From the NCBI GenBank assembly GCA_963764525.1, contig CAVXTC010000026.1, positions 62,001-126,000 of the forward strand: a stretch of DNA of 64,000 nucleotides, written 5' to 3'. Of the stretch, positions 30,994-40,965 are shown piece by piece. Source of the stretch: DATDIC01 sp963764525. Its GTDB lineage: Bacteria; Pseudomonadota; Alphaproteobacteria; Acetobacterales; Acetobacteraceae. Every line of letters starts with the position of its first letter. Position 1 is the first letter of the stretch. A model generated the notes under the pieces. That model saw nothing but the letters and a program-made list of their open reading frames with translations. It did not search any database and had not been told where the DNA came from. The position numbers and the translations under genes were made by a program.

Positions 30994-33041
30994 TCCGGTA
31001 CCTCGCCGGCGCCGATGTTGGCGGTACGTTCACCGACATCGTGCTATACGACGATCAGCATCGCACGCTGACATTGAACAAGCTGCTGACGACGCCGGAC
31101 GACCCGCGACGCGCAATCATCGACGGGCTGCGCGTGATGGCTGCGCACGCCGATGTCGTCGTGCATGGCACCACTCTGGTGACCAATGCGTTGATCGAGC
31201 GGCGCGGCGTGACGACCGGCCTGATCACCACGGAGGGTTACCGCGATGTGCTCGAGATCGGCTCGGAGCTGCGTTATGATTCGTTTGATCTCCAGATAGA
31301 ACGGCCGAACCCTCTGGTCGAACGTCGGCTGCGGCTTCCCGTGCGTGAGCGGTTGGGCGCCGACGGAGAAGAAGTCCTGCCGCTCGATAGAGCCGGCGTC
31401 CGCGCGGCGGCGTGCGCGCTGCGGGAGGCGGGCGTGCAGTCGATCGCGATCGGCTTCTTCAACTCCTATCGCAACCCGGCCCACGAGGATCAAGCGCAGC
31501 TTATCGTGCAGGCGGAATGCCCGGGCATCCCGGTCTGCACTTCCAGCGGCATCGCGCCGGAGATCCGGGAATTCGAGCGGTTCTCCACCTGTGTCGCCAA
31601 TGCCTATATCGCGCCGATCGCCAACCGGTATCTGGTGGAACTGGAAGATTCCCTGGCAGCGCCGCTGTTCGTCATGCTGTCCGATGGCGGGATCACCACC
31701 GCACGGGCCGCCACCGGGCAACCGATCGCGCTGGTGGAGTCCGGCCCGGCTGCCGGCACAATGGGCGCGGCCTTCCTGTCGCGCCAAGCCGGATGGGACG
31801 ATGTCATCGCCTTCGATATGGGCGGCACGACTGCCAAACTCAGCCTGATCCACGGCGGCCAGCCGCATCGCACGCATGAGCTGGAAGTGGCCCGCTTGGC
31901 TCGCTTCAAGAAGGGTAGCGGGCTCCCGCTGCGTCTGCCGGCGATCGAGCTGATCGAGATCGGCGCTGGCGGGGGCAGCATCGCTGCGCCTGATACGCTC
32001 GGGCTGCTGGCGGTCGGGCCGCGCAGCGCAGGCGCGGTACCCGGACCTGCCTGCTATGGCGCCGGTGGCGACGCACCGACCGTCACCGATGCCGACCTGC
32101 TGCGGGGATATTTGTCGCCTGAGCAATTCCTGGGCGGGCGGATGCGGCTTGATCGCACCCGGGCGGAGCACGCGATCGCCGGACTCGGCAGACGGTTCGG
32201 TCTCGATGCGGTGGCAACCGCCTCCGGCATTGCCCGAGTGGTTGATAACAACATGGCGACCGCCGCGCGCGTGCATATCGCCGAAGCAGGAACGGATGCA
32301 CGAAGCTATCGCATGGTGGCGTTCGGCGGCGCTGGTCCGGTGCATGCCTATGAGCTGGCCCGATTGCTTGACGTCCGGGAGGTGATCTTCCCGCGCGGCG
32401 CCGGCGTGGCTTCGGCGATCGGGATGCTGGTGGCACCGCGCAGCGTCGAGTTCACCCGCAGCCTCGTCTCCACGCTGGACCAGTTGGACTGGGACAAGGC
32501 TCATGCGATCCTGGCAGGGTTAGCCTTCCGCGGCCGTGGGGTGCTGTACCAGGGCGGCGTAACGGATGCGGAAATCACACTCGAAACCACCGCCGATATG
32601 CGCTATGCCGGACAGGGATTTGAGGTCTCGATAGCTGTTTCCGCCACGGCGCTCGCGACACGCGATACCGCCGCGCTGCGCCGCGCCTTCGATGATCACT
32701 ATCGTGATCGGTTCGCCCGCAGCCTTGGAGGAATGCCAGTGGAACTGGTGTCCTGGCGCGTACGCGCCGTCGCCGCGCCCTCCGTGACCGAGTTGCGTTT
32801 CGCCGAGGTGGTAACTTCAGGCGAGGCATTGATCGGGCGCCGGCCAGCTTATTTCGCCGAAGCGGGCGGATTCATCGCCACGCCGGTCTATGCCCGCGCG
32901 GCGCTGGCCCCCGGGACACGGATCGATGGTCCGGCACTGATCGAGGAGGCCGAATCGACAGCGGTGATCGGTCCGGCCGCGCAGGTCGAAGTGGATGCGT
33001 TCGGCAACCTGATCATGCGCCTGGTGGGGAACCCTGGGTGA
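30990..33041 (+). CDS. hyuA: Hydantoinase A / oxoprolinase family protein
   Basis: The 683-residue ATP-dependent subunit starts with the actin-like phosphate motif (GADVGGTFTDIVLYD). It continues with VHGTTLVTNALIERRG, VIAFDMGGTTAKLSLI and the metal-binding-like FGGAGPVHAYELA region. The gene is intact and full length. The GTG start overlaps the hyuB stop (TGTGA). It should form a complex with HyuB in the cytoplasm. Confidence 0.92.
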   Translation: MIRYLAGADVGGTFTDIVLYDDQHRTLTLNKLLTTPDDPRRAIIDGLRVMAAHADVVVHGTTLVTNALIERRGVTTGLITTEGYRDVLEIGSELRYDSFDLQIERPNPLVERRLRLPVRERLGADGEEVLPLDRAGVRAAACALREAGVQSIAIGFFNSYRNPAHEDQAQLIVQAECPGIPVCTSSGIAPEIREFERFSTCVANAYIAPIANRYLVELEDSLAAPLFVMLSDGGITTARAATGQPIALVESGPAAGTMGAAFLSRQAGWDDVIAFDMGGTTAKLSLIHGGQPHRTHELEVARLARFKKGSGLPLRLPAIELIEIGAGGGSIAAPDTLGLLAVGPRSAGAVPGPACYGAGGDAPTVTDADLLRGYLSPEQFLGGRMRLDRTRAEHAIAGLGRRFGLDAVATASGIARVVDNNMATAARVHIAEAGTDARSYRMVAFGGAGPVHAYELARLLDVREVIFPRGAGVASAIGMLVAPRSVEFTRSLVSTLDQLDWDKAHAILAGLAFRGRGVLYQGGVTDAEITLETTADMRYAGQGFEVSIAVSATALATRDTAALRRAFDDHYRDRFARSLGGMPVELVSWRVRAVAAPSVTELRFAEVVTSGEALIGRRPAYFAEAGGFIATPVYARAALAPGTRIDGPALIEEAESTAVIGPAAQVEVDAFGNLIMRLVGNPG

Positions 33042-33065
33042 CCGGGAACCAATCAGCAACAATAG

Positions 33066-34274
33066 TCATCGCAGTCCGCCACAGAAAACCTGGATACGCC
33101 GGCACGCCTCGCGCAACAGTTCGGTGTCAGCGGCGTAACTGAGTCGGAAATGGCCGGGCGCCAGGAACGCGCCACCGTGCACCGCTGCTACCCCCGCTTC
33201 TTCCAGCAGCGCCAGCACGAAACTTTCGTCGTTCTCGATGCGCGTCCCGACGGACGTCATCTTTCCGATGCAGCCGCGGACCGACGGAAAGACATAGAAC
33301 GCTCCTTCCGGCTTATGACAGGATAGGCCAGAAGCGGCGTTCAGCATCTCCACCACCATGTCGCGCCGCTGGCGGTAGGTCGCCACCATCTCGGCGATGC
33401 AATCCTGCGGTCCGGTCAATGCCGCCAGCGCCGCCGCCTGACTGATCGATGATGGATTGGACGTCGATTGGCTCTGCAACTTGTCCATCGCCTTGATCAG
33501 CGCCACGGGTGCGCCGGCAAACCCGATCCGCCATCCCGTCATCGCATAAGACTTGCTGCAGCCGTTCATTGTGATCGTACGGGACCTCAGCCTGGGTTCC
33601 GCCTGCACCACGGTAGCCGGGCGGATCCCGTCATAGGCGAGCTTCTCGTAGATGTCGTCGGTAAAGACCCACACATCGGGATGACGGAGCAGCACGTCGC
33701 ACAGCGGGCGAAGGTCGTTGGCGGTGTACACCGCGCCGCTCGGGTTGCACGGATTGTTCAGGATGAACCATTTGGTGCGCGGGGTGATCGCGGCTTCCAG
33801 GTCCACGGCCCGCAGCTTGAAGCCATGGTTCTGCGAACACGGCACCAGCACCGGCACGCCGCCGGCCAGGCCGGCGATGTCCGGATAGCTGACCCAGGTC
33901 GGCGTGGGGATCACCACCTCGTCTCCCGGATCGAGCGTGGCCAGCATTGCGTTGAAGATGACTTGTTTGCCGCCGGTGCAGACGATGACTTCCTCAGGCT
34001 TGTAATCGATGCCGGAATCGCGCCAGAACTTTGCGGCGACCGCATACCGGAGCGCCGGCGTACCGGCGACATCAGTGTACTTCGTTGCGTTTGCCTCGAT
34101 CGCACGGATCGCTGCATCGCGGATGTGGCGCGGCGTCGGGAAGTCCGGCTCACCGGACGATACCGCCAGCACGTCGCGCCCGGTTCGTTTCATTGCGGCA
34201 GCGCGTTGGCGCATGGCGATGGTCTGACTCGGGCTTATCCGCTCCAGCCGCTCGGCAATCATGCGTGCCACCAT
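33066..34274 (-). CDS. Aspartate-type aminotransferase (class I, PLP)
   Basis: The 402-residue fold-type I aminotransferase is close to alphaproteobacterial AspC/AatA. It shows AVSSGEPDFPTPRHI, NNPCNPSGAVY, the PLP Asp/Tyr region FTDDIYEKLAYDG, the Schiff-base lysine in MNGCSKSYAMTGWRIGF and the arginine region FRLSYAADTELLREA. The start at ATG 34274 (MVARMIAERLERISPS) is preferred; ATG 34262 is also possible, and a longer open frame upstream lacks conservation. It is convergent with hyuA, with only 24 nt between stops. Confidence 0.9.
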   Translation of the reverse strand: MVARMIAERLERISPSQTIAMRQRAAAMKRTGRDVLAVSSGEPDFPTPRHIRDAAIRAIEANATKYTDVAGTPALRYAVAAKFWRDSGIDYKPEEVIVCTGGKQVIFNAMLATLDPGDEVVIPTPTWVSYPDIAGLAGGVPVLVPCSQNHGFKLRAVDLEAAITPRTKWFILNNPCNPSGAVYTANDLRPLCDVLLRHPDVWVFTDDIYEKLAYDGIRPATVVQAEPRLRSRTITMNGCSKSYAMTGWRIGFAGAPVALIKAMDKLQSQSTSNPSSISQAAALAALTGPQDCIAEMVATYRQRRDMVVEMLNAASGLSCHKPEGAFYVFPSVRGCIGKMTSVGTRIENDESFVLALLEEAGVAAVHGGAFLAPGHFRLSYAADTELLREACRRIQVFCGGLR

Positions 34275-34396
34275 GCGTCTTCCAGGTCCTCCAGCGGGCT
34301 TTGCGCCAGCTTCCCGAAATACCTCATATAGCCGAACATGTCGCGCCGCCCATTGCCGGTGCGGCCATGGAGACCGGCGAGAACAGTCGCCTCCCT

Positions 34397-35602
34397 TCAC
34401 CCAACCCGACGCCGCTCCGCATCCAGCGCCGCGCGACCGACCATACCGAGTGCCAGGTCATCCTGCGGGGGCTGGAACAACCCGCCTCGGGCATCTCGGA
34501 AATACCGCTCCAGCGGCAGGTCGCGTGTCATGCTGAATCCACCGGCAACGCGCAACGCCGTCTCGGTCACCGTGCAGGCCGCGTTGGTACAGAGATATTT
34601 CGCTGTCGCGATCGCCGGGCCCAGAGCAGCGGCGGGAATTGTCTGAGCGACGGCGGCGCGCGCGACATCGTGCAGCACCGTGCGGGCGGCGTGCAGCCGC
34701 ACCTCCATGTCACCGATCCATTGCTGGATATGGGACGCGCTGGCAATCGGCTTTCCAAGCGCCGCCGGAACGCGGTTGTTGGCGTAATGGCATGCTGCAT
34801 CCAGCGCTGCCTGGCCGATCCCGAGATAAACGGCCGCCAGCGGCAGCGCCCAGACGCTGGCGCCGGGATTCTTGCGCTCACCGCCAATTTTCATGCGCTC
34901 AATGATGCGGACGTCCGGCACGAAGACGCCATCGTAGTTCACCGCGTAATTGCCGCAACCACGCAATCCCAGTGCGCCGCTCCAGGTGTCCTCTATCGTC
35001 AGCCCAGGCGATCCACCTTCGACGATGGCGCTGACCAGCTCGCCATCCGGCGCGTCATCACTCGGCGGCAGCACCACCGCGGTCGCCAGAAACCGCAGCA
35101 CAGGCGCCCCGGTAACGAAAATCTTGCGACCGCTGATCCGCCAGCCGCCCTCGACACGCTCGCCGCGCATCGCGGGCAAACCACCGCGCGAGATACTGCC
35201 CAGTTCGGCTTCGGTCACGCAGTTGTTTACCGTTCCGCCGTCACGCGCAACCGTGGTGCAGATATCCGCAAACACATCCTCCGGCCACGCCCTTGCTTCC
35301 TGCACGCGGCCAAGCAGCGCCAGCATCATCCCGGTGACCAGCGCCGTAGAGGCGTCACCGCGGGCGAGCACTTCCTGCGCCAGCACCATGTCGAACAGAT
35401 CGGCGCCGTCGCCACCATAGGCGGGCGGCAGTGCGAGCCGTAAATAACCTTCCTCGTGCAGGTCGCGGTAGTTCTCGAACGGGAAAATCGACTGAGGGTC
35501 GTTTTTTGCCGCTCGTTCGCTGAAGCGCGCGGCAAGTCGCTCGGCAAGCGTGATGATTTCTTGCTGGCGGTCGGTGAAAATATGCAATCCAGGCATGTGC
35601 AT
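34397..35602 (-). CDS. Acyl-CoA dehydrogenase family protein
   Basis: The 401-residue flavoprotein has the acyl-CoA dehydrogenase plan: an N-terminal helical domain (LRLALPPAYGGDGADLFDMVL), a beta domain (GGWRISGRKIFVTGAP) and a C-terminal helical domain ending RDLPLERYFRDARGGLFQPPQDDLAL. The position of the usual catalytic Glu is not obvious, as in several non-canonical members that act as acyl-CoA or nitroalkane oxidases. The ATG overlaps the tsaD stop by one base, so it is likely co-transcribed with tsaD. The substrate is unknown. Confidence 0.85.
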   Translation of the reverse strand: MHMPGLHIFTDRQQEIITLAERLAARFSERAAKNDPQSIFPFENYRDLHEEGYLRLALPPAYGGDGADLFDMVLAQEVLARGDASTALVTGMMLALLGRVQEARAWPEDVFADICTTVARDGGTVNNCVTEAELGSISRGGLPAMRGERVEGGWRISGRKIFVTGAPVLRFLATAVVLPPSDDAPDGELVSAIVEGGSPGLTIEDTWSGALGLRGCGNYAVNYDGVFVPDVRIIERMKIGGERKNPGASVWALPLAAVYLGIGQAALDAACHYANNRVPAALGKPIASASHIQQWIGDMEVRLHAARTVLHDVARAAVAQTIPAAALGPAIATAKYLCTNAACTVTETALRVAGGFSMTRDLPLERYFRDARGGLFQPPQDDLALGMVGRAALDAERRRVG

Positions 35603-36715
35603 CAGGAAAGCCTTTGTCGTTCGTCGCCGCCGGCACGGATCAAAGCCGCTTCCCCAGCTACCGCTGCGGGTTTGCCTTCGCCAATCGTCTCCAGCGGCCA
35701 ACGCGGGCGAGGGGCGGCGTCCAATCCGTCGGCAAGCCCCAGCCGAAGCCGCTCGATCCCGGTCCAGGCGACCATCACGGCGTTGTCAGTGCAAAGCCGC
35801 AGCGGCGGCGCGGCGAACCGGAACCCATGGCGAGCCGCGACACGCTCCAGCGTCGTCCGGATCGCGCCATTCGCCGCGACGCCACCGGCTACCACGAGCA
35901 AGCCTGCCCCATGGCGTTGCGTGAATAATGCCATCGCATGGCCGGCGCGATCGGCCAGCACGTCCACCACAGCAGCCTGGAACCCCGCCGCGATGTCGGC
36001 GGCAACCGAGCCGGGGAGCGCCCGAGCGCCGTGCCGCTCCACCTCCTGCGCCACCGCCGTCTTCAGGCCTGAGAAACTGAAGTCGCACCCCGGTCGCCCG
36101 AGCATCGGCCGGGGGAAACGGAATCGTGCAGGATCGCCGGCGGCTGCCAGCCGCTCCAATGCTGGGCCGCCAGGCCAGGCCAGCCCAAGCAGCTTCGCCA
36201 CCTTGTCGAACGCCTCACCGGCGGCGTCATCGACGGTGCCGCCGAGTCGGACGTGCCGCCCGACGCCCTCCACTATCGCGCACAGGCAGTGTCCCCCGGA
36301 GACCAGCAGGAGCAGATACGGGAAGCCAGCGCCGCTTTTCACCAATCCTGGCAGCCGCGCGGTCAGAGCGTGCGCCTCCAGGTGGTTGACAGCGACGAAC
36401 GGTACGCGTGCGGTCAGGGCGATTCCCTTGCCGATCTGGCTGCCGACGATCAGCCCGCCGATCAACCCTGGCCCGACGGTCGCCGCGACGCCGCCGAGAT
36501 CGCCGAAATCCAACCCGGCCTGCCCCATCACGTCCCGCAGCATGTCAGGCAACAGCGCCAAGTGTGCGCGCGCGGCGATTTCCGGTACCACCCCACCATA
36601 GGCCGCATGCGCTGTCTGGCTTGCCACCGCCTCAGCTAAGACGCGGCCGGCGGGGTCCAGCACCGCCGCGGCGGTCTCGTCGCACGAGGTCTCGATTCCC
36701 AGGACCCGGGCGCAT
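35602..36715 (-). CDS. tsaD: tRNA N6-adenosine threonylcarbamoyltransferase TsaD
   Basis: TsaD transfers threonylcarbamoyl to A37 of ANN-decoding tRNAs. Motifs are RVLGIETSCDETAAAV, the metal histidines in NHLEAHALT, VSGGHC and, near the end, VAGGVAANGAIR. The only in-frame ATG (36759-36757) shares bases with the hemC ATG on the other strand. A better start is ATG 36715, which with one base removed from a CCC run at about 36707 gives MRRVLGIETSCDE, the usual N-terminus. I therefore place the start at 36715 and a probable one-base insertion beside it. Confidence 0.9.
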
Positions 36716-36757
36716 CCGCCACTTTCCTTCCGTCCGTCGCGGTAATAGGACCACCCC

Positions 36758-37762
36758 ATGAACGCCGCCACCCAGCCGCCGCGAGTCACGCCGCACCGTC
36801 GTGCCCTGCCGCTGCGGATCGGCACGCGCGGCTCGCCGCTGGCGCTGGTGCAGACGCGCGGGTTCCTTGAGCTGCTTCGGCGGTTCTGCCCGATCCTGCG
36901 CGACATGGACGTGTTCGAGGAGCACGCTATCCGCACATCCGGCGACGCCACCCAGGCTTCCGGGCAGCGACTGGCCGAAATCGGCGGCAAGGGGCTGTTC
37001 GCCAAGGAGATCCACGAGGCGCTGCTCGACCGCCGCATCGATTTCGCCGTGCACAGTCTTAAGGACCTGGAGACGACGCTGCCCGCCGGTATCGTGCTCG
37101 CATGCACGCTGAAGCGGGAGGATGCGCGGGATGCGCTGATCCTGCGAGACCGTGCTGCTGACACACCCCCTCCCGCAAGGGAAGGCGCACTCCCGCAACT
37201 ACGAAATGGCGCGGTGATCGGCACGGCTTCGGTGCGGCGGCAGGCGCAACTTTTGCACCTGCGGCCGGACCTGATCGTCACCACGATCCGCGGCAACGTG
37301 CAGTCGCGGCTGGATAAGCTTGCGGCCGGAGCGTGCGATGCAACCCTGCTGGCACTCGCCGGACTACGGCGGCTGGGGCTGGAAAGTGCCGCATCGGTGG
37401 TACTCGACCCGGAGATCATTGTGCCGGCCGCCGGCCAGGGCATTGTCGGGATCACCGTGCGGACCGATGAAATGGAGCTGCGGGAGCTGCTCGCCGCCAT
37501 CGAGGACCCGGAAGCCAAGGCGGTCGCGGCGGCCGAGCGAGGTTTGCTGGCGGCGCTGGACGGGTCCTGCCGTACCCCGATCGGCGGATACGCGCGCTCG
37601 CTGGGCGATGGGCGCCTGCGGCTGACCGGGCTGGTGGCGCGCGCCGACGGCTCGTTCCTGCTTCGGCGCAGCCTGGAAGCACCGGCCGCCGAAGCGGCGC
37701 GGCTCGGTGCCGAGCTGGGTGCCGGCTTGCGGGCCGACTCGCCCATCGATCTGTTTGCCTGA
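36758..37762 (+). CDS. hemC: Porphobilinogen deaminase (hydroxymethylbilane synthase)
   Basis: HemC joins four porphobilinogens into hydroxymethylbilane for heme and cobalamin. Motifs are RIGTRGSPLALVQT, HSLKDLETTLPAGI, GTASVRRQAQLL, GQGIVGITVR and the dipyrromethane-cofactor cysteine in LDGSCRTPIGGY. The 334-residue length is slightly long: residues about 136-149 (TPPPAREGALP) are an insertion encoded by copy D of the palindromic element, in the loop just before GAVIGTASV. The gene is otherwise intact and is followed by hemD after 9 nt. Confidence 0.94.
   Translation: MNAATQPPRVTPHRRALPLRIGTRGSPLALVQTRGFLELLRRFCPILRDMDVFEEHAIRTSGDATQASGQRLAEIGGKGLFAKEIHEALLDRRIDFAVHSLKDLETTLPAGIVLACTLKREDARDALILRDRAADTPPPAREGALPQLRNGAVIGTASVRRQAQLLHLRPDLIVTTIRGNVQSRLDKLAAGACDATLLALAGLRRLGLESAASVVLDPEIIVPAAGQGIVGITVRTDEMELRELLAAIEDPEAKAVAAAERGLLAALDGSCRTPIGGYARSLGDGRLRLTGLVARADGSFLLRRSLEAPAAEAARLGAELGAGLRADSPIDLFA
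37163..37203. repeat. Palindromic element, copy D (inside hemC)
   Basis: ACACCCCCTCCCGCAAGGGAAGG matches the first half of the minus strand of copy A with few changes, and it is read in the same frame (TPPPAREG against PPPTRGGG). It lies in a surface-loop position of HemC where homologues have a shorter link. Confidence 0.65.
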
Positions 37763-37771
37763 CCGGCCGCC

Positions 37772-38470
37772 TTGGCTGACCGGTCGTCCGTTCTAGTCAC
37801 CCGCCCGCTTCCAGGGGCTACGGAGACCGCGCGAGGGGTCGCGGCGTTGGGACTGTATCCAGTTCTAGCGCCACTCCTGGAGGTCCAGACACTACCGGCC
37901 GAGCTACCGGCCGATGCAGCGGCGGTGCTGGTCACCAGCCGCAATGCGATCGGCAGTCTGCCGGCTTGGGCGCGCGACCGGCCCGTTTTCGCGGTGGGGG
38001 ACGCCACGGCGGCGCGGGTGCGATCGGCCGGATTCCAGGATGTCCGCAGCGCCAGCGGCGATGCTGCCGCGTTGGCGGAGTTGGTGCGCCGAATGCTGCC
38101 ACAATCGGCGCCTCTGTTGCTGCTGACCGGCAAGGGACAGGGCGAGGCGCTGGCCGGGAGGCTGCGCGCCGGTTCCCGGCCGGTGACCCGCCGCGAAGTT
38201 TATGAGGCGGTCGCGGTCGCCACGCTGCCCGGCGCGGCACGGGACGCGCTGACTGCCGGCACCTTACGCGCGGTGCTGTTCTTCTCTGCCAGATCGGCGC
38301 GCTGCTTCGTCCGCCTGGCGGCCAGGGCCGACCTGCGTGAAACAATACGGGACACGGACGCGTGCGCTATCGGGCCGCCGATCGTCGTGGCATTACAGCA
38401 GCTTCCGTGGCGGCGGATCCGGATCGCCGCCCGCCCCACCCATGACGAGATGCTGGCATTGCTGCGATGA
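37772..38470 (+). CDS. hemD: Uroporphyrinogen-III synthase
   Basis: The 232-residue HemD closes and inverts ring D of hydroxymethylbilane. Family landmarks are VLVTRPLPGATETA at the start, VLVTSRNAIGSLP, the VGDATAARVRSAGF region, LLLTGKGQGEALAGRL and VLFFSARSARCFVRL. It starts at TTG 37772, with conserved sequence six residues later. The stop overlaps the ATG of the next gene (ATGA). Its place after hemC is the standard order. Confidence 0.92.
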   Translation: MADRSSVLVTRPLPGATETARGVAALGLYPVLAPLLEVQTLPAELPADAAAVLVTSRNAIGSLPAWARDRPVFAVGDATAARVRSAGFQDVRSASGDAAALAELVRRMLPQSAPLLLLTGKGQGEALAGRLRAGSRPVTRREVYEAVAVATLPGAARDALTAGTLRAVLFFSARSARCFVRLAARADLRETIRDTDACAIGPPIVVALQQLPWRRIRIAARPTHDEMLALLR

Positions 38471-39592
38471 ACGACCCGCTTGCCCTGCCGTCCCCCGATA
38501 CGGCCGAGCCGCCGCCGCCTACCCCGCCGCCGCCCCCGGACCGGCGGAACTTGGTGCCGTGGGTGTATGGTCTTGGCTTTGTCGTGCTTGTGCTGGCGCT
38601 GCTGTGGATTTGGCAGAACCCGACTCTGTCGCCGAGCGCGGTTCGTCCGCAGCAGGTCGATGCAGTAGAACAGCAGATCCAGGCACTTGACGCGCGGGTG
38701 ACGCAGCTTGCTACCCGTCCGGCACCGGCGGTACCGGCCCTGGCACCCCTCGAACAGCGGGTTGCCGCCCTGGAAAGCCGCCGCCCGGCGGCGCCGAACA
38801 TCGCCCCGTTGGAACAGCAGATCGCGGCGCTGAAGGCGCAGGTTGCCGCGATCCCGGCCTCCGCTGGGGCGCCCAGAGGACCTGGCGCCGCTGGAAAAAC
38901 AGGTCAGCGGGCTGGAGAAGCAGGTCCAGGACCTGAGCTCGCTCGGCGCGCAGCTCGACACGCTGCGCCAGCAGCTTGCCGCCCAACAGACCGATCTCGG
39001 CAGGCGTGTCACGCAACTCGCCGCCGACCAGCAGCAATTTGCGTCACGGCTCGAGTCGCAGGACAGCAGCGTCTCGGCCCGGCTGCAGACGGTGCAGCAA
39101 CAGGCGAGCGCCGCGGCGGCGGCAGCCGACAAGACGGCCCGGCTGGTTCGGGTGCAGGCCGCACGCGCCGCGTTGGCCGAGGGACGGCCGATCGGTACGC
39201 TGGAGGGGGCGCCGCCTGCCCTTGCCCGCTTTGCCGAGACGAAGCCACCCACCGAGGCAGCTTTGCGCCTTGGCTTTCCCGCTGCCGCGCGCGCCGCGCT
39301 TGGCGCGAGCCAGCCCGACAGCGCCGGAAAACCGTTCGGCGAACGGCTGTGGCAACGGGCTCAGGGGCTGATCACCATCCGCCAGGGCGACCGGGTGATC
39401 GTCGGCGACCCGGCGGCGGGGCCGCTGGCAGAGGCGCAGAACCGGCTGGACGCGGGCGATCTTGCCGGGGCCGTCGCCGCGGCCTCGACTCTGACCGGTC
39501 CGGCGGCCCAGGCCATGGCGGGCTGGCTGGCCGAGGCCAAGGCACTGTTGGCGGCTCGAACCACGCTCGACACGATGGCCGTAGCGAGCTGA
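38467..39592 (+). CDS. Mitofilin/COG4223-like membrane protein (HemX position)
   Basis: A Pro-rich cytoplasmic start is followed by one membrane helix (WVYGLGFVVLVLALLWIW, residues about 34-51), a long coiled coil with heptads rich in Gln, Leu and Ala (LEQQIAALKAQVAAI, LEKQVSGLEKQV) and a C-terminal helical domain. This matches alphaproteobacterial mitofilin-related proteins, which sit between hemD and hemY and are thought to shape inner-membrane structure. One shift near 38870 interrupts the coiled coil. The TGA overlaps the hemY ATG. Confidence 0.83.
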
Positions 39593-40965
39593 TGCGCCGC
39601 GTCCTCGTTACCCTGGTCGTCGCCGCAGCCGTCGTTGCCCTGGCTTGGTACCTGGGCGGACTGCCGGGTACGGTGACCGCGCATGTCGGCAATGTGACGT
39701 TCGAGGCTGCCGTCTCGGTGGTCGCAGTCGGCCTGCTGGCGAGCTTTCTGGTGCTTTACGGCCTGCTGCTCTTGGTCGGCGGCATGATCCGGCTGCCTGG
39801 CGGCCTGCGTGCCCGCCGCGCTGCCGGCCGCCGCCGGGCCGGGGAAGTCTCGACCACGCGCGCCCTGGTGGCGCTGGCGGCCGGGGAAGTGGCGGATGCG
39901 CGCCGCGAGGCGGCCCGCGCCCGCCGCCTGCTGGGTGACACGCCGCAAACGCTGCTGTTGACCGCCGAGGCGGGCCGGCTGGCCGGACGGACCGATGAGG
40001 CCGAGGGGGCGTGGCACGCTTTGACCGCTCGGCCCGATGCGGCGTTCCTGGGCTATCGCGGCCTGCTGCGTCAGGCGGTGGAGCGCGAAAATTGGACTGT
40101 GGCGGCGGACCTCGCCCGGCAGGCGGAAGCAGCGCATCCCGGCGCCGCCTGGCTGCGCGAAGAACGCGCACGGCTCGCCATCCGTACCGCCGCCTGGTCG
40201 GACGCGCTGGCGCTGGTCGATGCCGATGCCCCAAAGGCGTCGCTGGCCACCGCCGCGGCCAATGCCGAACCGGATCCGGCCCAGGCGCTGCGCTTGGCAC
40301 GGCTGGCCTGGAAGGAGGACCCAGGTCTGGCCCCGGCGGCGCTTGCCTACGCGCGCCGGCTGCGAGAGGCGGGCCGGGAGAGGCGTGCCCTGGCGGTGAT
40401 CCGGCAGAGCTGGGCGGTGGCGCCTCAGCCGGACCTTGCCGCGTTCACGCTGGCGCCGATCGAGGACAAGCTGGCCCGGGTGCAGGCCGCGCAACAATTG
40501 ACCAAACCCAACCCGAACCATCCTGAAAGCCGGATACTGCTGGCCGGTACGGCGCTGGACGCCGGGCTGCTGGGGGAGGCGCGGCGGCACCTCGAGACGG
40601 CGCGCGAAGGCGGGCTGAACCAGCGGCGCATGTGGCTGCTGCTGGCTCGCATCGAGGAGGAAGAACACGGGGACACCGAAGCGGGCCGGCTGTCACAGCG
40701 CGAGGCATTGCGTCAGGCGGCGACCGCCGAGCCCGACCCGGGTTGGTATTGCAACGTCTGCCACACGCCGCACACCGCGTGGCAGCCGACCTGTCCAGCC
40801 TGCGGCACGGCCGGCGCGTTGCGCTGGAGCGGGCCATCGACGCCGGCCATCAGGCTGCTGGCAGGGGAAACCGGATCAGCGCAGGGCCAGACGCGCGGTC
40901 TTCCCGACCGCGGCGCCGTAGAACCGGGACGGCAAGATGCGGCCGTCAGCGGCCAGCAGCACTGA
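39592..40965 (+). CDS. hemY: HemY-like membrane TPR protein with C-terminal zinc ribbon
   Basis: The 457-residue protein has two N-terminal helices (VLVTLVVAAAVVALAWYLGG and VVAVGLLASFLVLYGLLLLVGG) and then TPR-like helical repeats, as in proteobacterial HemY of the heme operon. The C-terminal part has a four-cysteine ribbon (WYCNVCHTPHTAWQPTCPACG), as in related alphaproteobacteria. The role in heme synthesis is unclear for the family. The last 90 nt overlap the 3' end of the convergent M23 peptidase gene. A missed stop through a small indel is possible, since the tail after LRWSGPSTPAIRLL looks unconserved. Confidence 0.85.
   Translation: MRRVLVTLVVAAAVVALAWYLGGLPGTVTAHVGNVTFEAAVSVVAVGLLASFLVLYGLLLLVGGMIRLPGGLRARRAAGRRRAGEVSTTRALVALAAGEVADARREAARARRLLGDTPQTLLLTAEAGRLAGRTDEAEGAWHALTARPDAAFLGYRGLLRQAVERENWTVAADLARQAEAAHPGAAWLREERARLAIRTAAWSDALALVDADAPKASLATAAANAEPDPAQALRLARLAWKEDPGLAPAALAYARRLREAGRERRALAVIRQSWAVAPQPDLAAFTLAPIEDKLARVQAAQQLTKPNPNHPESRILLAGTALDAGLLGEARRHLETAREGGLNQRRMWLLLARIEEEEHGDTEAGRLSQREALRQAATAEPDPGWYCNVCHTPHTAWQPTCPACGTAGALRWSGPSTPAIRLLAGETGSAQGQTRGLPDRGAVEPGRQDAAVSGQQH

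Noticed and set aside
35602..38133. 843-codon frame that would make a giant TsaD
   Set aside because: Only the last 370 codons are TsaD; the rest is antisense to hemC and hemD.
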